Below, piece after piece: positions 1 through 13,092 of a stretch of 64,000 nt of DNA (positions within the stretch are counted from its first letter, which is position 1; the number at the start of each line of letters is the position of its first letter). The translations under genes and the position numbers were made by a program. The stretch comes from Hydractinia symbiolongicarpus. Taxonomy: Eukaryota > Cnidaria > Hydrozoa > Anthoathecata > Hydractiniidae. Location of the stretch: positions 16,184,001 through 16,248,000 of the forward strand of contig NC_079883.1 in NCBI RefSeq assembly GCF_029227915.1. The letters run 5' to 3'. The notes beneath the pieces are model-generated. The model ran no database searches and had not been told where the DNA came from. It saw nothing but the letters and a program-made list of their open reading frames with translations.

Positions 1-1352
1 ACAGAAAATTGCTTCATTTTCTCCTTATGGTTTGTACTTTTCCAAAAACATTACCAACCTAGCTTTACCTACAGATGATATATTCCTTTTTCTACAAATT
101 TTCCGTTGGAAAAGCGTCATCTGTGACATCAAGATTTGTTCCTAGCTGTTTAAATACATCTTGTACACTTTCATTTTTTTTCTAGTAGTTTGAGATTCTT
201 CGTTGCATAGCCACTTTGGCAATTGCAAGATCGTATGTTACGAAATGTTTTTCTTACCACATTCATTCTTAATCACCTGTGCACGTCTCAATGTTTCTGG
301 TACTACAGCTATAGAAGTTGGGAACTGATTAATTTGTGGCAGGTACCAAACTTTTTTGCAGATTGTTGATATTTGGAAAAATTATAGAATTCCAGCCAAC
401 CCACGTTGGTGCAGTGTCGGGTGAAAAATAAAATCACAAGGTATCGTACATGCGTGCTTTGATATATGAGAGGGGTTCTGTACTCCTCTCTTGTCATCTA
501 CTGGAAGCATTATTCTTGTTAACTTCTTAGGTTTTTATTTCTACGGCTCTATGTCTAATCCTACAGCCAGGAATAATCTACGTTTTTTCTTTCCAGATAG
601 CTGAGAATTGCCAAGGGTAGAATCGTCACCTTCTTCCAAAGATTTGTCATTATTTTGTGACACAACTTGGTACGCTATTCCAACAGTATCATGCAAGGTA
701 TCCTTTCCACTTAAAGTTTCAAAAAATCTGTCAAAGTTGTCAAATGCAACGCCCGTTCCAAGACTTGAAATTAGTTTCATACCATGTGGTGCGGCATTCC
801 CGGCATTTGTTGATGTAAAAGTTAATTCTGTTTCTAGTACTTCAATAATGCTATAGCTAATAGCATGTCCAAGTCTATTTAACATTTCGATCACTTTTTT
901 GCTTTCTGTAATGCTCTTCACGGTTTTTTGCGGCAAATATGACATCGTCAGCAATACTTTTTATGCGTCTTTGCTTCTGATTTAATTTTACTATGCGTTG
1001 GTCAGGACCACCAATAAGGTAACTGAAATATTCAATTAAATCATTTGGTGCCTCAACTTCACCTTTTTTGATATCTGCAAATGTCACTTCATCGGGTATA
1101 GGGCATTTTTCAATTTCCATTATGGCAGACCTTAATGCAAATGCTACATCTCTAATCTTCGCTTTAAACTTTGTCTTCATTGGGTGCTCTTTCTTGAAAG
1201 CTTCATCTTCGGAAATGGTGCTGCAGAATACCAAGTTTCCAAAAAAAAACATTCTCAACTTACTATCACTGTCAGTATTTCCATTTGCATTTAAATCGTC
1301 ATCTACAGTAGCTACAACAGATGCCGTAGCTGCTGTACATACATCAGAATAA
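1..1352 (-). pseudogene. Broken mobile-element-associated ORFs (uncharacterised repetitive family)
   Basis: The minus strand carries three consecutive coding-looking blocks read from right to left: 1258-875, 954-541 and a shorter block about 500-60 interrupted by stops and shifts. The first block has a charged helical stretch with PNDLIEYFSYLIGG. The second contains FDNFDRFFETLSGKDTLHDT, and the third has VWYLPQINQFPTS. I recognise these motifs from a large repetitive ORF family in cnidarian and other invertebrate genomes that sits in mobile elements, but I know no established function. Neighbouring blocks are in different frames and contain stop codons, so this copy is dead. The left end is cut by the window edge. 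Function is unassigned. Confidence 0.5.
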
Positions 1353-2860
1353 TAACTTGTTATTAGTTATCTTAAATTAGTATATTCTAATTAATTATGT
1401 TTTCTTCTTACCATTCGCTTTCATTGATCTTATTGAATATTTCTTTGTTGGATAATTCTATAAAATGAGAAATTAAATCAATGAAGTAAAAATTGACAAA
1501 ATATATGTTTAAAAAATTTAGTTTAACAACAGACTATTAAAACTTTTTTTGACTTATCATCCGAAACTGACTACAACATGAAGTAACTAAAAAATTAGAA
1601 TAATTACATATATCTTTACCTGATGTCATATCTTCTATCTATCACATCGCATCTACAGTTTCTAATTTTCTATTTTTTAGCTTTTAGCTTTTACTTCACG
1701 TGTTTCAAAATAACTGTGTTCTTAAGTCTTTCTTTCATTGTCTGGTTTGTTATGTCGGTCTCGTGTTGTATTGGGACGAAAACGTTTATTCTATTTAAAA
1801 AAATTCAAAAATGAGTTAAGGCCCTGAACACATTGGAATAAGACAAACGTTCTTTTATTGCTTTTCCTACGCATTACAATATATCTTAACAGGTACAACA
1901 GGTACAAACATAGATAGTAATTATAAGATGCATAAAATGTTATCTAAAAAAATCAAATGTGGCCTGACATGGTCAAGAGACTGTAATTTGTCGACAGGCT
2001 TCTCCTTGGGGTTCTATTATTATTATTATTGTTTGTAGTAGTATCCACAATATCAAATATTTCTATAAGTGAACTCATCTTTCTTATAGCATTCCGGTAT
2101 CGCAAAAAGCAGAGAAAGAGCATCATGTAAGGTATTGCAGCAACACACACGAATGCAAGGCACAGAGATATTTCGTTCTGAATTTATATTTAAAAAAAGA
2201 CAAAACCTACGCAAGGAAACCCTCCATTTTTTCATTCTTGTTGTTGCTTACGCACATTTACCCAAGGGGTGTTTCTTTGGTTTACCATCTCTCAGATGTT
2301 TCTCACTGCTTTAGACTCAGCGCACTTGATTTTGATACTCTACACAGATTGTCGTGCTGTACTATGCTTAAAAAAAGCCAATCTTTTTAAGTAAAAACTT
2401 ACAAAGGCCGTTCCTACACAGACATTTTTTACCAACATATGGCACATATTTACTGACATAGCACTAGTGTGGTACAAACCGGGGCAATATGACCACTTCC
2501 AGGTAGGCAGTGCTCTTGCCCGCGCAAGCCTATCCTTCCGCCAAGACTAAGCCTGGTACTACGATGCTAGTATACTTGGTATATACCTCTTCAGTATTAC
2601 ATTCAATATTGCACGTGCGATAAACCACGCATCACCGCGTACAACCTTTGCGCATTTATACAAAGAAGCTCTCGCTTATTCAGAAATGCGTCAACGTTTT
2701 GAATAGATGCGGTAAATGTATTTGATCTTCTTTTCACCGCTTTATGCTCATGAGAAGTGACTCGCATTTTTTTCTTTCAGTGTAGTGTTCTTACAGACTA
2801 TCTACAACTTCATAGGCACTGTGTGCACACCGTCGTCAAACGCTAAGAGTCCTAGTTTAC
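1353..2860. other. Non-coding stretch, no gene seen
   Basis: AT-rich sequence with only short random ORFs on either strand. A short ATT/TTA trinucleotide run lies near 2017-2033. No splice-flanked coding block, RNA gene or repeat boundary could be supported here. Confidence 0.5.
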
Positions 2861-3429
2861 TTTTTTCCTAGGTGACCATCCCCTGTTTGTACACTCTAAA
2901 GCCTGTGTTTTGTTTAAGTTTCATGTATCGATCCAAACTCATAGCATTTTTTTTCTTTGACGTACCCTTACACGAGAATTTTATGCTATCCTTTTCTTTC
3001 ACGAAGTAACACTTGGTTGTGTCAGCGATCATCCGAAATCCTATAAATTCAGGCTTAAACAGGCCTTCTGTACGACTTGGATACTTGTCTGTCACAAGCC
3101 AGTTTTTCACATCTTTTTTATACTTTTTGAGTTCAGAGAGAAGTGCGCACTATCTTTATCCATGTATACTCAAAATCTCTCCGATCTTCTTACTTATCGA
3201 GGAAGTCGTAGTAGAATTCCAACATGCGCAATTTGGCGAGCTGGTACACATTGATAAGCTCGGTCAATACTTGCCGTGTGCTTTCCCTCTCTGATCTTAT
3301 GAGCGGCGCCTTCAGTTTGTCTGCAAGTGCGTCACGAGTGGCGTTACTGGCGGTCATGCAGCGCTGTAGAGTTTCGTCATTGCGTTCTTGAACCAAATCA
3401 TTTTTCTTTATTATAAGTACATATACCAA
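2820..3429 (-). pseudogene. Family B DNA polymerase relic (C-terminal part, Polinton/virus-like type)
   Basis: Read on the minus strand from 3429, a stretch ending KLRMLEFYYDFLDK is followed after a stop and a frame change by YMDKDSAHFSL. It continues in another frame with RTEGLFKPEF and KFSCKGTSKKKNAMS. This order matches the C-terminal palm/thumb region of protein-primed-type family B polymerases encoded by Polintons and related virus-like elements. Motif C, normally DTDS, reads DKDS here. At least one in-frame stop and two shifts separate the pieces, so the copy cannot encode an active enzyme. No exonuclease domain, integrase or terminal repeat was found nearby; this is an isolated fragment. 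The identification rests on motif memory, not on a search. Confidence 0.6.
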
Positions 3430-3431
3430 CC

Positions 3432-3530
3432 ATGTGGCGCTGTAGATTAGTGATTATAGCTCTTGTACTCTGTGCGGGAGATCGGGGTTCAATTCCTCTT
3501 GACGGCGATTCAACATGGGCGAGTGGTGGC
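3432..3530 (+). repeat. tRNA-derived SINE head
   Basis: The segment carries an A-box-like TAGATTAGTGATTATAG and a B-box GGTTCAATTCC about 40 bases downstream, the spacing of an RNA polymerase III internal promoter. It lacks a clean acceptor stem and continues directly into a tetranucleotide array. It therefore fits a tRNA-derived SINE with a simple-repeat tail better than a functional tRNA gene. Confidence 0.6.
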
Positions 3531-4215
<685 letters not shown>

Positions 4216-5480
4216 GTTTTAATGATGTCAGCACCTTGATCATTTTAGGGAATTCCCCTTTTTCAGATGAGACGAACTGTTGAGGACCTGCGGAGGGGGT
4301 CGGAAGCGTCAAATGGACTTGCGTCAAATGAATTTGATTTCACTGGGTTTTCTTGATGCATTTCAAGACTTAAAGCATGGAACATCTTCTCAAATAGATT
4401 TTGGGTCATCAGTTCCAGGTTATTAAAATGTAAAAGTTTTGTGTTGAAAAGACTATCAACGTTATAATAAACGAATGACTTACAGTATAATTTTAGTTTC
4501 CAGCGTTTCCTCTTTCTATTAGTTATCCTTCCTTCGCGAAAATTTATTCACGCGAAAATTAATCCACGTAAGGTGTATGTTCCTCTATTGGTTTTTCTTT
4601 TAACTGATTTTTTAATTTTGATATTATATTTGGAACGTTTTCTTTAAAATAAAATACACCCACAGGATCAGCAGCTGCACCTTTAAACTTTTCATCCTTT
4701 ACTTTCCTGCTGGTTGTCTTGGGTTTAATTTCAGGCAGTCATACCACGGGGATAGAGCATTTTAGATATTTTGTGCCATTTTTGAAGCTGCTGAGTACAG
4801 GTTAATTTTAATAGATTCTCCTTGGTTTCATGGAAGTGCTTTAAAATAAAAATAAAGTAAGGACATGACAACATAGCGCACTTAGTCCAACAGGGCACAA
4901 ACAGTGTGCTTTTTTAGATTGAGAATTCTCATAAGGAGCTACTGCTGGTCAACCTCGTCGCTAGGGTATCTTGTTTTTTTTTCTGACTTCGGGACGGCCT
5001 TCCTGACATAAAAAAGAGACAACAGGCGCTGGGAATGAGGTCGACTGCTGGTCTTATTTGGGTACCATATCTTTTTTTTCATTGCCTTCACGAATATCTT
5101 GTTTTCGGTTTGTATTGTTTTTACTGTACGACTTTGTAACATTTAGAATGCTTTTTTCCTGGGTGCTTGTGTGAGCAATATTGTTTGAAAATATCAACAT
5201 TTAGCTGTGGATAATGCAAGTCGTCGTGAGTCCATTTTGCTATGATTGGGAGACGTCAGTAGGATCTAAACTGCTTTTAAATTTATACTGGCGTTGACAA
5301 TTAGCCTTTAATCTGTAGTAAAGTTTCGGGTATAAGCATAATTTTCTCAATTTAATTTTCATTTCGTCAGTTGATCTAGAGAAATTCTGACCAATCTCCC
5401 TCAATTTCGTTATCATTTTTCTCTCGTCAACAAATTAATAGGTTCTTTATCCATCACTTCACAAGGTTAAAACGTACAAA
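4216..5480. other. Mostly unassigned; faint minus-strand coding-like traces
   Basis: No gene could be supported. On the minus strand a stop-free run of roughly 60 codons about 4740-4550 (containing DPVGVFYFKENVP) and another about 5142-4939 look like decayed coding sequence. I recognise no family and no splice context. Nothing else with structure was seen. Confidence 0.3.
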
Positions 5481-5539
5481 ATAATATTTTTCAAAGTTAT
5501 ATCAGACAATAGCGATAATAAGTTATATACATCTATACG

Positions 5540-5990
5540 TTTGTGTACTGGGTTGCCTCTATTGCGTCAAGCTTGAAGAAACGCTAAGAAAATAATGGGG
5601 TCATGTATTTTTGATGAACAGTTCAAGAGATATTGGGATGTAAAGGTTTTTGATGACGTCATTAACCCATCTATTCAGAAACGGGTGGGTTGACTTAGAT
5701 TTCAAAAATTGATTCAATTTTTGTCTCAGATAGACCCTAGTTACGCACACACTGGAGATGACGTCAGTTATTTCCACCCGTTTCCAAGAAATTTTGGATT
5801 CTTAAACTTAGGCGTGTTTCATTAATTCTAAAAATGATATTGGCATTAGTCTAATGCATTAACATCGTGCCGTAACGTCGTGAATGTTAGCAAATAAGAC
5901 ATAACTTTTTCGGCTACGTCAGGGAAAAACGAACACCTCGTCCCTACCCTTCTTACACAAGAAGCAATGGCTACACCTACCTAAATAAAA
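5540..5990. repeat. Dispersed repeat copy (GATGACGTCA family)
   Basis: This stretch shares ordered sub-motifs with the tandem repeat units at 38.04-39.33 kb. They are a TTGCCTCTATTGxGT segment, a TTTTTGATGAACxGTT segment, a GATGACGTCA segment, a long tract around TTTCCAAG, and a final CATAACTTTTTCGGC segment. It is a diverged copy of a dispersed, probably mobile, family. Confidence 0.55.
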
Positions 5991-6390
5991 AGTCGTACAC
6001 AAGGTAGAAATGTCAAAATGGCCATGGATATGTATATGGTGGCCTCACTGTGAAGGGTTTCTGGCAGATGATCATTTGCGTTGTTGCCTGTTGTTCAATT
6101 AAATGTATTAGGAGGCTTTGATTGCTTTAAAGCCATACTAAAAATGTCAGGGAAGGACAGACTTAACATCTTTCCATCTCGAATGTAAGTCACATTTTTG
6201 TTGAAATAATCACAAAATTTCGACCGTGTTAACTTGGATCCGAGAATCATGCTTTTTATTTGTTTTGTATAGATATGATTAACCGTTTTAAGTATAACTA
6301 TTGTCTGTAGCTACATTTCATAATGTAATTATATGTTTTCATAATTTCCTTTTTTACGCTTTAAAATTATTTATCTCAATAGTTCTTTAA

Positions 6391-6890
6391 AGGGATTCCT
6401 GCCTCAAAAATGATTTTTAGAATTTTTTCTTTTTTGAGAATAAAAAGTTTTTTATCAAGCCCTTTGGAATTTTTTTAAATTTTTTTTTCATTCTTAAATT
6501 ATTCAAGGTTTTAAATATTCAAAATCCAGGTTCTTATGATGTCATAAGTAAGTTTTAAAAATTCTGACATCACATTTCTACATATAATTAAATATGAGGC
6601 CATTCTTAAACTATAAAACTTTGCACATGCCAATATATCATCAAGAGCATAAGTCCCCACTGCTTAAAAGTTTTGATATTAAGTAAATTTTCAAGATATC
6701 TCGCGTAATAATTTATGCTTACTACCTTATTACATCATCAATGATGATGTCATAAGGTACTAAGGAAATCTTTGAAGCTTAATATATATCTTGAGAACGA
6801 AAAAAGATTTTTAAAAAATTCTAAAAACTTGATAAACAAATTTTTGCTCTCCACAACATATAAAAAATCAATTTTGAGGCAGGAATCGTG
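6391..6890. mobile_element. TTAA-flanked foldback MITE, 500 bp
   Basis: The ends are inverted: GATTCCTGCCTCAAAA on the left and its complement on the right. Similarity then continues inward over much of both arms, so the element could fold back. The tetranucleotide TTAA sits directly outside both ends (6387-6390 and 6891-6894), the target preference of piggyBac and Kolobok transposons. There is no coding capacity, so it is a non-autonomous element. The left end AGGG and the long arms fit a Kolobok-type MITE; piggyBac is the alternative. Confidence 0.8.
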
Positions 6891-7098
6891 TTAACTATCT
6901 TTGAACTTCACTTTATGCACTTTTCCTGTTTAAGTTTGGGCAAAAAAATATGTTGTGTCTGAAGAGCCAGAATTATCATGGGCTGGCTAAAGAACTGGCA
7001 AAAATTTCTGGCTTACAAATTCAGGGTCAGCAAAAAAAAACTGGGAAAACATTCCCGGCTTATGATCATCATTAAGATTAATAGAAAAGTTCTTGACT

Positions 7099-7884
7099 CT
7101 ACAGTACAGTCTGAATGTAATCTACCGTGTACACGCTAATATCACACCTTTGTGTGGAGGACGGCAGTCGTTTGTCTTTTGTTATAATTAAATCCCTTGA
7201 GCGTTTTGCGAGTTTATATTTGCGTGTTAAAAAACAATGCGCACGCGAAGAAATATCAGAGCAATTATATTTTTTTTTATAGCGAGATGCATTGTGTAAA
7301 TGTATTGATAAGGTATTCCCTTAAGTATTAGTGTGAAGTAATTAAATAATAAAAATCTTTCGCGAAGTTTTATAATACATTGCGCGAGAATGTTTTGTTG
7401 ATTTAATTACTTAAAAAAATTCCAGCGCGTTTAATCTAAGAAACATATGAGAAGCATTATTCACAAAAATGCCGCTTTTTGTTTTTAAACTTTGAAAATG
7501 CGATTAAAAAAATATTTCTATTGCCGCTTTCGTTTTTAAACTTTTAAAATGCGATCTATAAAAACATTTCTATCGCCGCTATTCCTTTAAAACTTTTAAA
7601 ATGTGATCTAAAAAAACATTTCTATCGCCGCTTTTCGTTTATAAACTTTAAAATGCTATCTAAAAAAACGCTTAATTACTGCAATTAAATTTTCAAAAGG
7701 GGTTCGCGCAAAATAGATTGCTAAAATTGATCTTGCAACCTATTGTGATTAAACAATTGATCGCGTGGGGTCATTGTTTATCAGCGAGGCAATTATTTTC
7801 TTAAAAAAACAAAAGCTATTGTTCTGTGTAACTATTCATGCGAGTTTCGCGTCCGTGGTAGATTACATTCAGACTGTACTGTAG
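7099..7884. mobile_element. TIR element with 28-bp perfect inverted ends and internal minisatellite
   Basis: Positions 7099-7126 and 7857-7884 are perfect inverted repeats of 28 bp starting CTACAGTACAGTCTGAATGT. If the element proper begins at CAGTAC, the flanking dinucleotide is TA on both sides, which would fit a Tc1/mariner-type non-autonomous element. No transposase ORF is present. A partial second copy lies at 12045-12330, and the interior holds a 52-bp minisatellite. Confidence 0.75.
7471..7672. repeat. 52-bp minisatellite, about 4 units
   Basis: Four successive units begin GCCGC at 7471, 7523, 7575 and 7627. Each runs through an oligo-T tract, AAACTTT, AAAATGCGAT and CATTTCTATC. The first three units are each 52 bp; the fourth is cut short. 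The array lies inside the 7099-7884 TIR element. Confidence 0.85.
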
Positions 7885-10800
7885 ATTATATTGATTATCA
7901 CAGAGTCGAAAAAATACAGGTTATTTTAAGGAAGGATAATAAAATAGATATACAACAAAAAATGTAATCTACAAGAAAAATGCGATCTACAGTAGCAACT
8001 GTATATAACATAAAATATGTATGCTAAACATCACTAATTGGAATAATTTTTTTATGCTGTAAATATATAAACATATTATTACACTATAAAGCGTTGTTTT
8101 TGTGACTGGCCAACGTTAAATGAGGTCGGTGGTAAAAAGGCAATTTTTCAGAAGATGATGAAAAAAAAAACAGGATTAGCTTACAAAATGTTTTATTTCT
8201 CTTAGGTTGACAAAATAACACAAAATTGAAAACCCACTGGCATTGTTACCTATTAGCGACCAGGTTAAAACTGTTTTTATGACACAGTAAAAGTACTGCA
8301 ACATACCATTGTACTACAGAATACCAGTGTTTCTTTTTTGCTTCATGAAAATCCACCTCCAAAAATTAAACTTGATATAAAAAGAAAAAATCTTTGAAGA
8401 AATATCTGGTTAAAAAAGCATTCCAAGCCACTGGTATTCTGCAGTACTTAAATCTAACATTTTTCTGAACTTGGTCTAATTTTTTTTCTAAGCACTTTTT
8501 ACAAACTAGTACTAATAATATAGTGAAAACAGTGTTTACAAAGTTTTGTTCTGTCTAACTTTCTATAAATTTTAAATCAAGGGTATCAAGGCCCATTCTC
8601 ATCTACAATAAATTTTTTTATAAGCTTTGCAAAATACAAAACTTCTTTGTGCTTGCGTTATAGGTCACTGTATATATACCATTTCCCTACAACATCACTT
8701 TTTTTATTGGGGAGGCTTAGGGACTTTCAATATATCTTAATTATCACACTTTCTTCCTGCTTTTCACTTTTATCGCTTTCATACTTTGACATATCTGTCA
8801 CACTATTTTTTTCGGATTCATTATCATCTGTGTTATCTTCACTCTCAACAATTAATGATGTATCTTGCACGTCTTTTTGTTACAAAACCAGCCATAATTA
8901 TCACAGAGCGTCAACCATCAGTTTGTTTACAACTATCCTTGCCACAAACTGATGAAGCTCTCCTGTGTTCTGGCAATTTTATTAGCTTGCATGTACGCAC
9001 TCCCCCTCAGGCGTCAGGCTTCCTGTGGCAAAGTACCAAATGGGGCCGCCAATTCGATTGCAACCCACACAAAATACGGCAGAGTTTGGAGTGTTAGCAT
9101 GTAGCATCAATACTGACTCTAACTACGTGTCTGTCATATAAACCTTGTAGTATACATTCAATGTTAAACACGTTAAATTAGTAACATTGTTTAGAATCTT
9201 AAAGTCAGTATTACACGTTTTAATTCGCTCACAAGAATGGGATTTTAGACAAAAAAATTTCTGGGGGCTTTGCCCCCTGTCTCCCAACAGGGCTCTGCTC
9301 TGTACCCACTGCGAGGCTTACAGCGCCCCCACCTCCCCCAGATCCCCAGCTGATTTTCAAATTCTCACGCTTGCCGTTCAAGGTGTGCCCAAACTAACCT
9401 CTGGATATGCCACGGCAAATGTACCCAGAAAACTTTTCTCTCATTTTCAGTTATACTCTGATGTCCAATGTGATATTTAAGATGATTTTGAGGTGTTTAT
9501 ACTCAGTGCTCATAAATTTATTTAATACCATTAGCTCAACTTTCGTGTAAGTAGTCACTTAAGTAAAAAATAAACATTGAGTTTCAATATTTATCTATTA
9601 GGCACCTGCAAGCCAAACTTTTTGGTCCTATACCTCTCAGAGGCTTTTTATATTGGCTATTACTCGAAACTACCCCTAAAAATCTTTATGAAATCCTGAT
9701 AATCATGAATCTATAAAACTCTTGTTAGGATTAAATTTTAGACCTCCTATCGTGTTATATATAATTTGTGAATATCTGAAACACCTTCATTTGACATGTT
9801 TGAAACTTTATATAATTTGGTACAGAACAAGATCTGAAAGGGTTAAAATACGATGCTGATATAATAAGCAAAAACAGCACAAGGTGAAGTGTTACTGGTT
9901 TCTGGGGCAACACAGAAATTTTAAGAAATTCACCATAAAAACTTTAAAAATTTCCCTTTTTTCGTACAACAAATAAAAATAATCATTAAAACTCAATTCC
10001 AGCACTCAGAAACACATAACTAGCCAAAGAACCAATGGCCACTGCGATTATATAAACAAGTTAAAAGCAAGAACATCCTGTAAACCCTGATCCTCAGTTT
10101 CTGTCCATCAGCCACCCATTTCCATTATTGTATCCAGTATTTATATTTTGGTTCCTTTTTACTGTAAATAATAAGAAAGAGAACAATGATTTCCATGTGA
10201 GATGAATTGACGTTGCTCAGTCAAAAAAACTTTTTTTGGAATTGGGGGGCAATTAATGGCTCAGCAAGTTTCTCATTTCTCAGAATTGGCGAGCCTTTGC
10301 ATGAGCAAGAGCAATTGCTCTCCCCTTATTGATAGACCTGGTGGTGCTATGTTTTGACTTGCCACAGAAAATAGCTAGGTATGAGTAAAGTAGATCGAAA
10401 ATATTAAATTAAGTATTTCTTTAAATTATTCCTGGGAACCTAAACCTAAGACATAGAGTTTTTGGGAAACGGAATAATATAAAAAGTGCCTTTAATTGAA
10501 TTACTTTTGGTCAGTTTCCTCAAATTATCTTATGAAGTACCATTGGTATCTGGGTTCATTAATGAAATTTACCTTCGAGCAATACAAAAGGTGCTATTTT
10601 TTAACTTACTACAGAATATATATAATATGCTCAAAAAGTGCAAACTTTCCAATTTTAACCTAAAGGAAAATAAATCCTTGTGAAATAAAACAAAGATTTA
10701 TGAGAAAAAAGATGATGAGATAACAGGAATTAAATATTTGAAAAAACAAACGTTTTTCTCCAATAAACAAGTGATTTCGAATTTAGAATTTTTTTGATAC

Positions 10801-11678
10801 AAAATCATTTTTAATAGTAACTTCATGAAAAACTTTTAAAGGAAACAAATCACTACTCTAAAAATAACTGAACAAGTTGAGTCTAGAAACCTGAGTAACA
10901 ACTAACTAAGAAAGTTATGCTTAACTAAAATCCTAAACTTTAATAAGACAAATTAACTATCTATATCATGGATTAAATGTAGGAACGTCCATTGCCTTCA
11001 ATAAAATTCATTAACCCCAGCACTGTTGTCTTTTATGTGTTCTGAAAAAAATTAAGAGCAAATATTATTTTTGGGCTCTTACGCAAAAAATTGTATTTCT
11101 AAAGTTAGCTTCAGAACAACACCTTGGGAAAAATTGATATGCGAGTGCCCCCTAATATTTCTGGGGAAACGAATTTACGTTTGTATATATATCAGTAAAT
11201 TCTGGAGAAAAATCCAGCCAACAACATTTTGCAAATACTTCAAGACAGAAACGTGACATATTTTTGATGGAGGCCTTACTGTAAAAAATGTTCAAGGGGA
11301 AGGCCAGAAACTTTTAACAAAACAATAGGATTTGCATCTTTTGAGCATACACTTCTTTGTCAGAATATGATGTGATTGATAATTTAAAGCTTGTAAGTGT
11401 GGAATAAGTTTATCCTATAAAGTGTGTTTATGCTGCTAAATGAATAGCTAATTTAACACAACATCTGCCCCATACTGAGTAACAAATCTCAAACATAGGA
11501 TATTTCTGGTTATCATCATTTTCCTTATCTAACTCAGAATGACTAACTTATGCTAATATAACATGTTTGAAGAAAAGATTAAAAATGGAATAAAGTATTT
11601 AGTTTTGCCAAAGTAGCTTTGAAACTTGGGAAACCAACTTTAAATCTTTTTTACATAAGCAACAAAAGCAACTGTAAC
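7885..11678. other. Long gene-free stretch
   Basis: No coding region could be supported. A GC-richer patch about 9240-9420 contains a short palindromic GGGGGCTTTGCCCCC and C-rich runs of a kind often seen in repeats. The ORFs around 8647-9480 have no recognisable family, no splice context and no second copy. The rest is AT-rich with no visible structure. Confidence 0.4.
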
Positions 11679-11684
11679 ACTTTG

Positions 11685-11817
11685 CAGTCTTTTTCAGGAG
11701 AGGCGTGCGATATCGCAGGCGTAACATTCTTTGCACGTGCGTTTTACATCGCACGTGTTACTTGATTTACATGTGCGAATCATCGAACACCTACTCAAAT
11801 ATTCCTGAAAAAGACTG
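11685..11817. mobile_element. 133-bp TIR element (MITE) with 6-bp target duplication
   Basis: The ends are perfect 15-bp inverted repeats, CAGTCTTTTTCAGGA and its complement. ACTTTG stands on both sides (11679-11684 and 11818-11823) as a 6-bp target-site duplication. The interior is rich in CGCACGTG-like palindromic pieces. The same family is seen as a 1,053-bp copy at 26247-27299. Confidence 0.85.
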
Positions 11818-12044
11818 ACTTTGTATTTTTTCTTTGGATTTAATAAAAATGCTGCAGATAACGGAAATTCTTTTATCTTTGAATAATTGCATTTGTTTCT
11901 TAATCTATTTTGCTTTCTAGGAAAAGTGGAGACAATAATAAAAAATTTCAAAATATATAATAATTTTTTTAGGTGGTATTTTAAAAATCTGAAATGGTGG
12001 CTGTTATAGCCCAATTGGAAATTTTATGCAGAATCTCCAAGAAC

Positions 12045-12330
12045 GTACAGTACATTCCGAATGTAATCCACTGCGTACACACTAATCACATCTTTGCGGG
12101 GAGGATAGAAGTTGTTTGTCTTTTGTTATATTAAATTTTATAAATGTTTTGCCAATTTATATTTGCAGGTTCATAAATATTGCACTTGCAAAGAAATATT
12201 TGTTGTACTAGCGAGTTAAGTTGTATATGTCATCATCATATTAAAGACCTTCGAGATAACTTTTACAAATTACTTTAACATGTTGCATGAGAGCCTATTG
12301 TTATTGTAATTACTTAATAAGTATTGTAAA
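12045..12330. repeat. Partial copy of the 7099-7884 TIR element
   Basis: The sequence from TACAGTACATTCCGAATG onward follows the left half of the 7.1-kb element in order. It includes the GTTTGTCTTTTGTTAT segment and the later GTAATTACTTAA segment, with many substitutions. The right half and right TIR are missing. Confidence 0.6.
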
Positions 12331-12769
12331 CAATTTTCCAAAATTATTTTGGAACAACTTTAGGAATGAAGAAGATCAAATTTTTAAGAAGAAATCTAAA
12401 AAAAATTGTTTTCAAAAATCAACAACACGATAAACTATTTTTAAACATTCCTTTCACGCTTTTGACAGCTGTTACAAAGATATATGCAAGGCTAGTTTTT
12501 TTGAATGGAGTGATAAAACTGTGTTTTCCTGGTTTTGAAACATAATGTGACATATTCAAAGTTTTGTGTGAGATCCTGTTTTGACTTTTTTCAAACAATT
12601 CACAACAACCCTTTCCTTTCTATAATCCAATTTGATGGTTTTTAAATCAATAACAGCAACATATTAGCTTTCTACGCTTTCATTTTGATGACTTTTAAAC
12701 AAACTACAGCAACATTTAAGTTTCTTTGTAACATGGTGATGTTTTATGTTTTTACGATCCTATATCGTA

Positions 12770-13092
12770 TCGCCTTAGACAGGCTAAGTCTCTGTAGAAT
12801 TAAAGATGTTATCCAGATAAGAAGATTGAATTGGCTGGGGCACTTGGAAAGAATGGAGGAGGATAATTGGGTAAGAAAGTGTAGAGACTTGATAGTTCCT
12901 GGGGCAAAGCCCAGAGGCAGACCGAGAAAGACTTGGCAGGAGGTTATAAGGACAGACTTGATAGAGAGGAAGTTGAGTTTAGATCTAACACAGTCTAGAT
13001 CAGATTGGAAGAGGGTCATTAATATACCCCGTCCAACCCATGCTAGCATGGAAAACGGACGTTAAGCCGAGAATGATGATGATGATGATGAT
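12770..13092 (+). pseudogene. LINE retrotransposon 3' tail (C-terminal ORF fragment plus GAT tail)
   Basis: The reading frame ending at 13065 contains RRLNWLGHLERMEEDNWV, GRPRKTWQEVIR and THASMENGR. This is the C-terminal region that follows the reverse transcriptase in a widespread LINE group. It is followed at once by a (GAT)n run at about 13073-13092, as expected for a LINE 3' end with a short simple-repeat tail. The reverse transcriptase itself is absent, so this is a 5'-truncated insertion. Confidence 0.75.

Noticed and set aside
3432-3505. A functional tRNA gene
   Set aside because: A-box and B-box are recognisable but the acceptor stem does not pair well and the sequence runs on into a simple-repeat tail, as in a SINE.
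7471-7672. CRISPR-like regular repeats
   Set aside because: Units are contiguous 52-bp minisatellite repeats without spacers, in an animal genome.
8647-9480. Overlapping ORFs of about 100 codons
   Set aside because: No domain, no splice context, overlapping frames and a repeat-like GC patch; likely chance ORFs.
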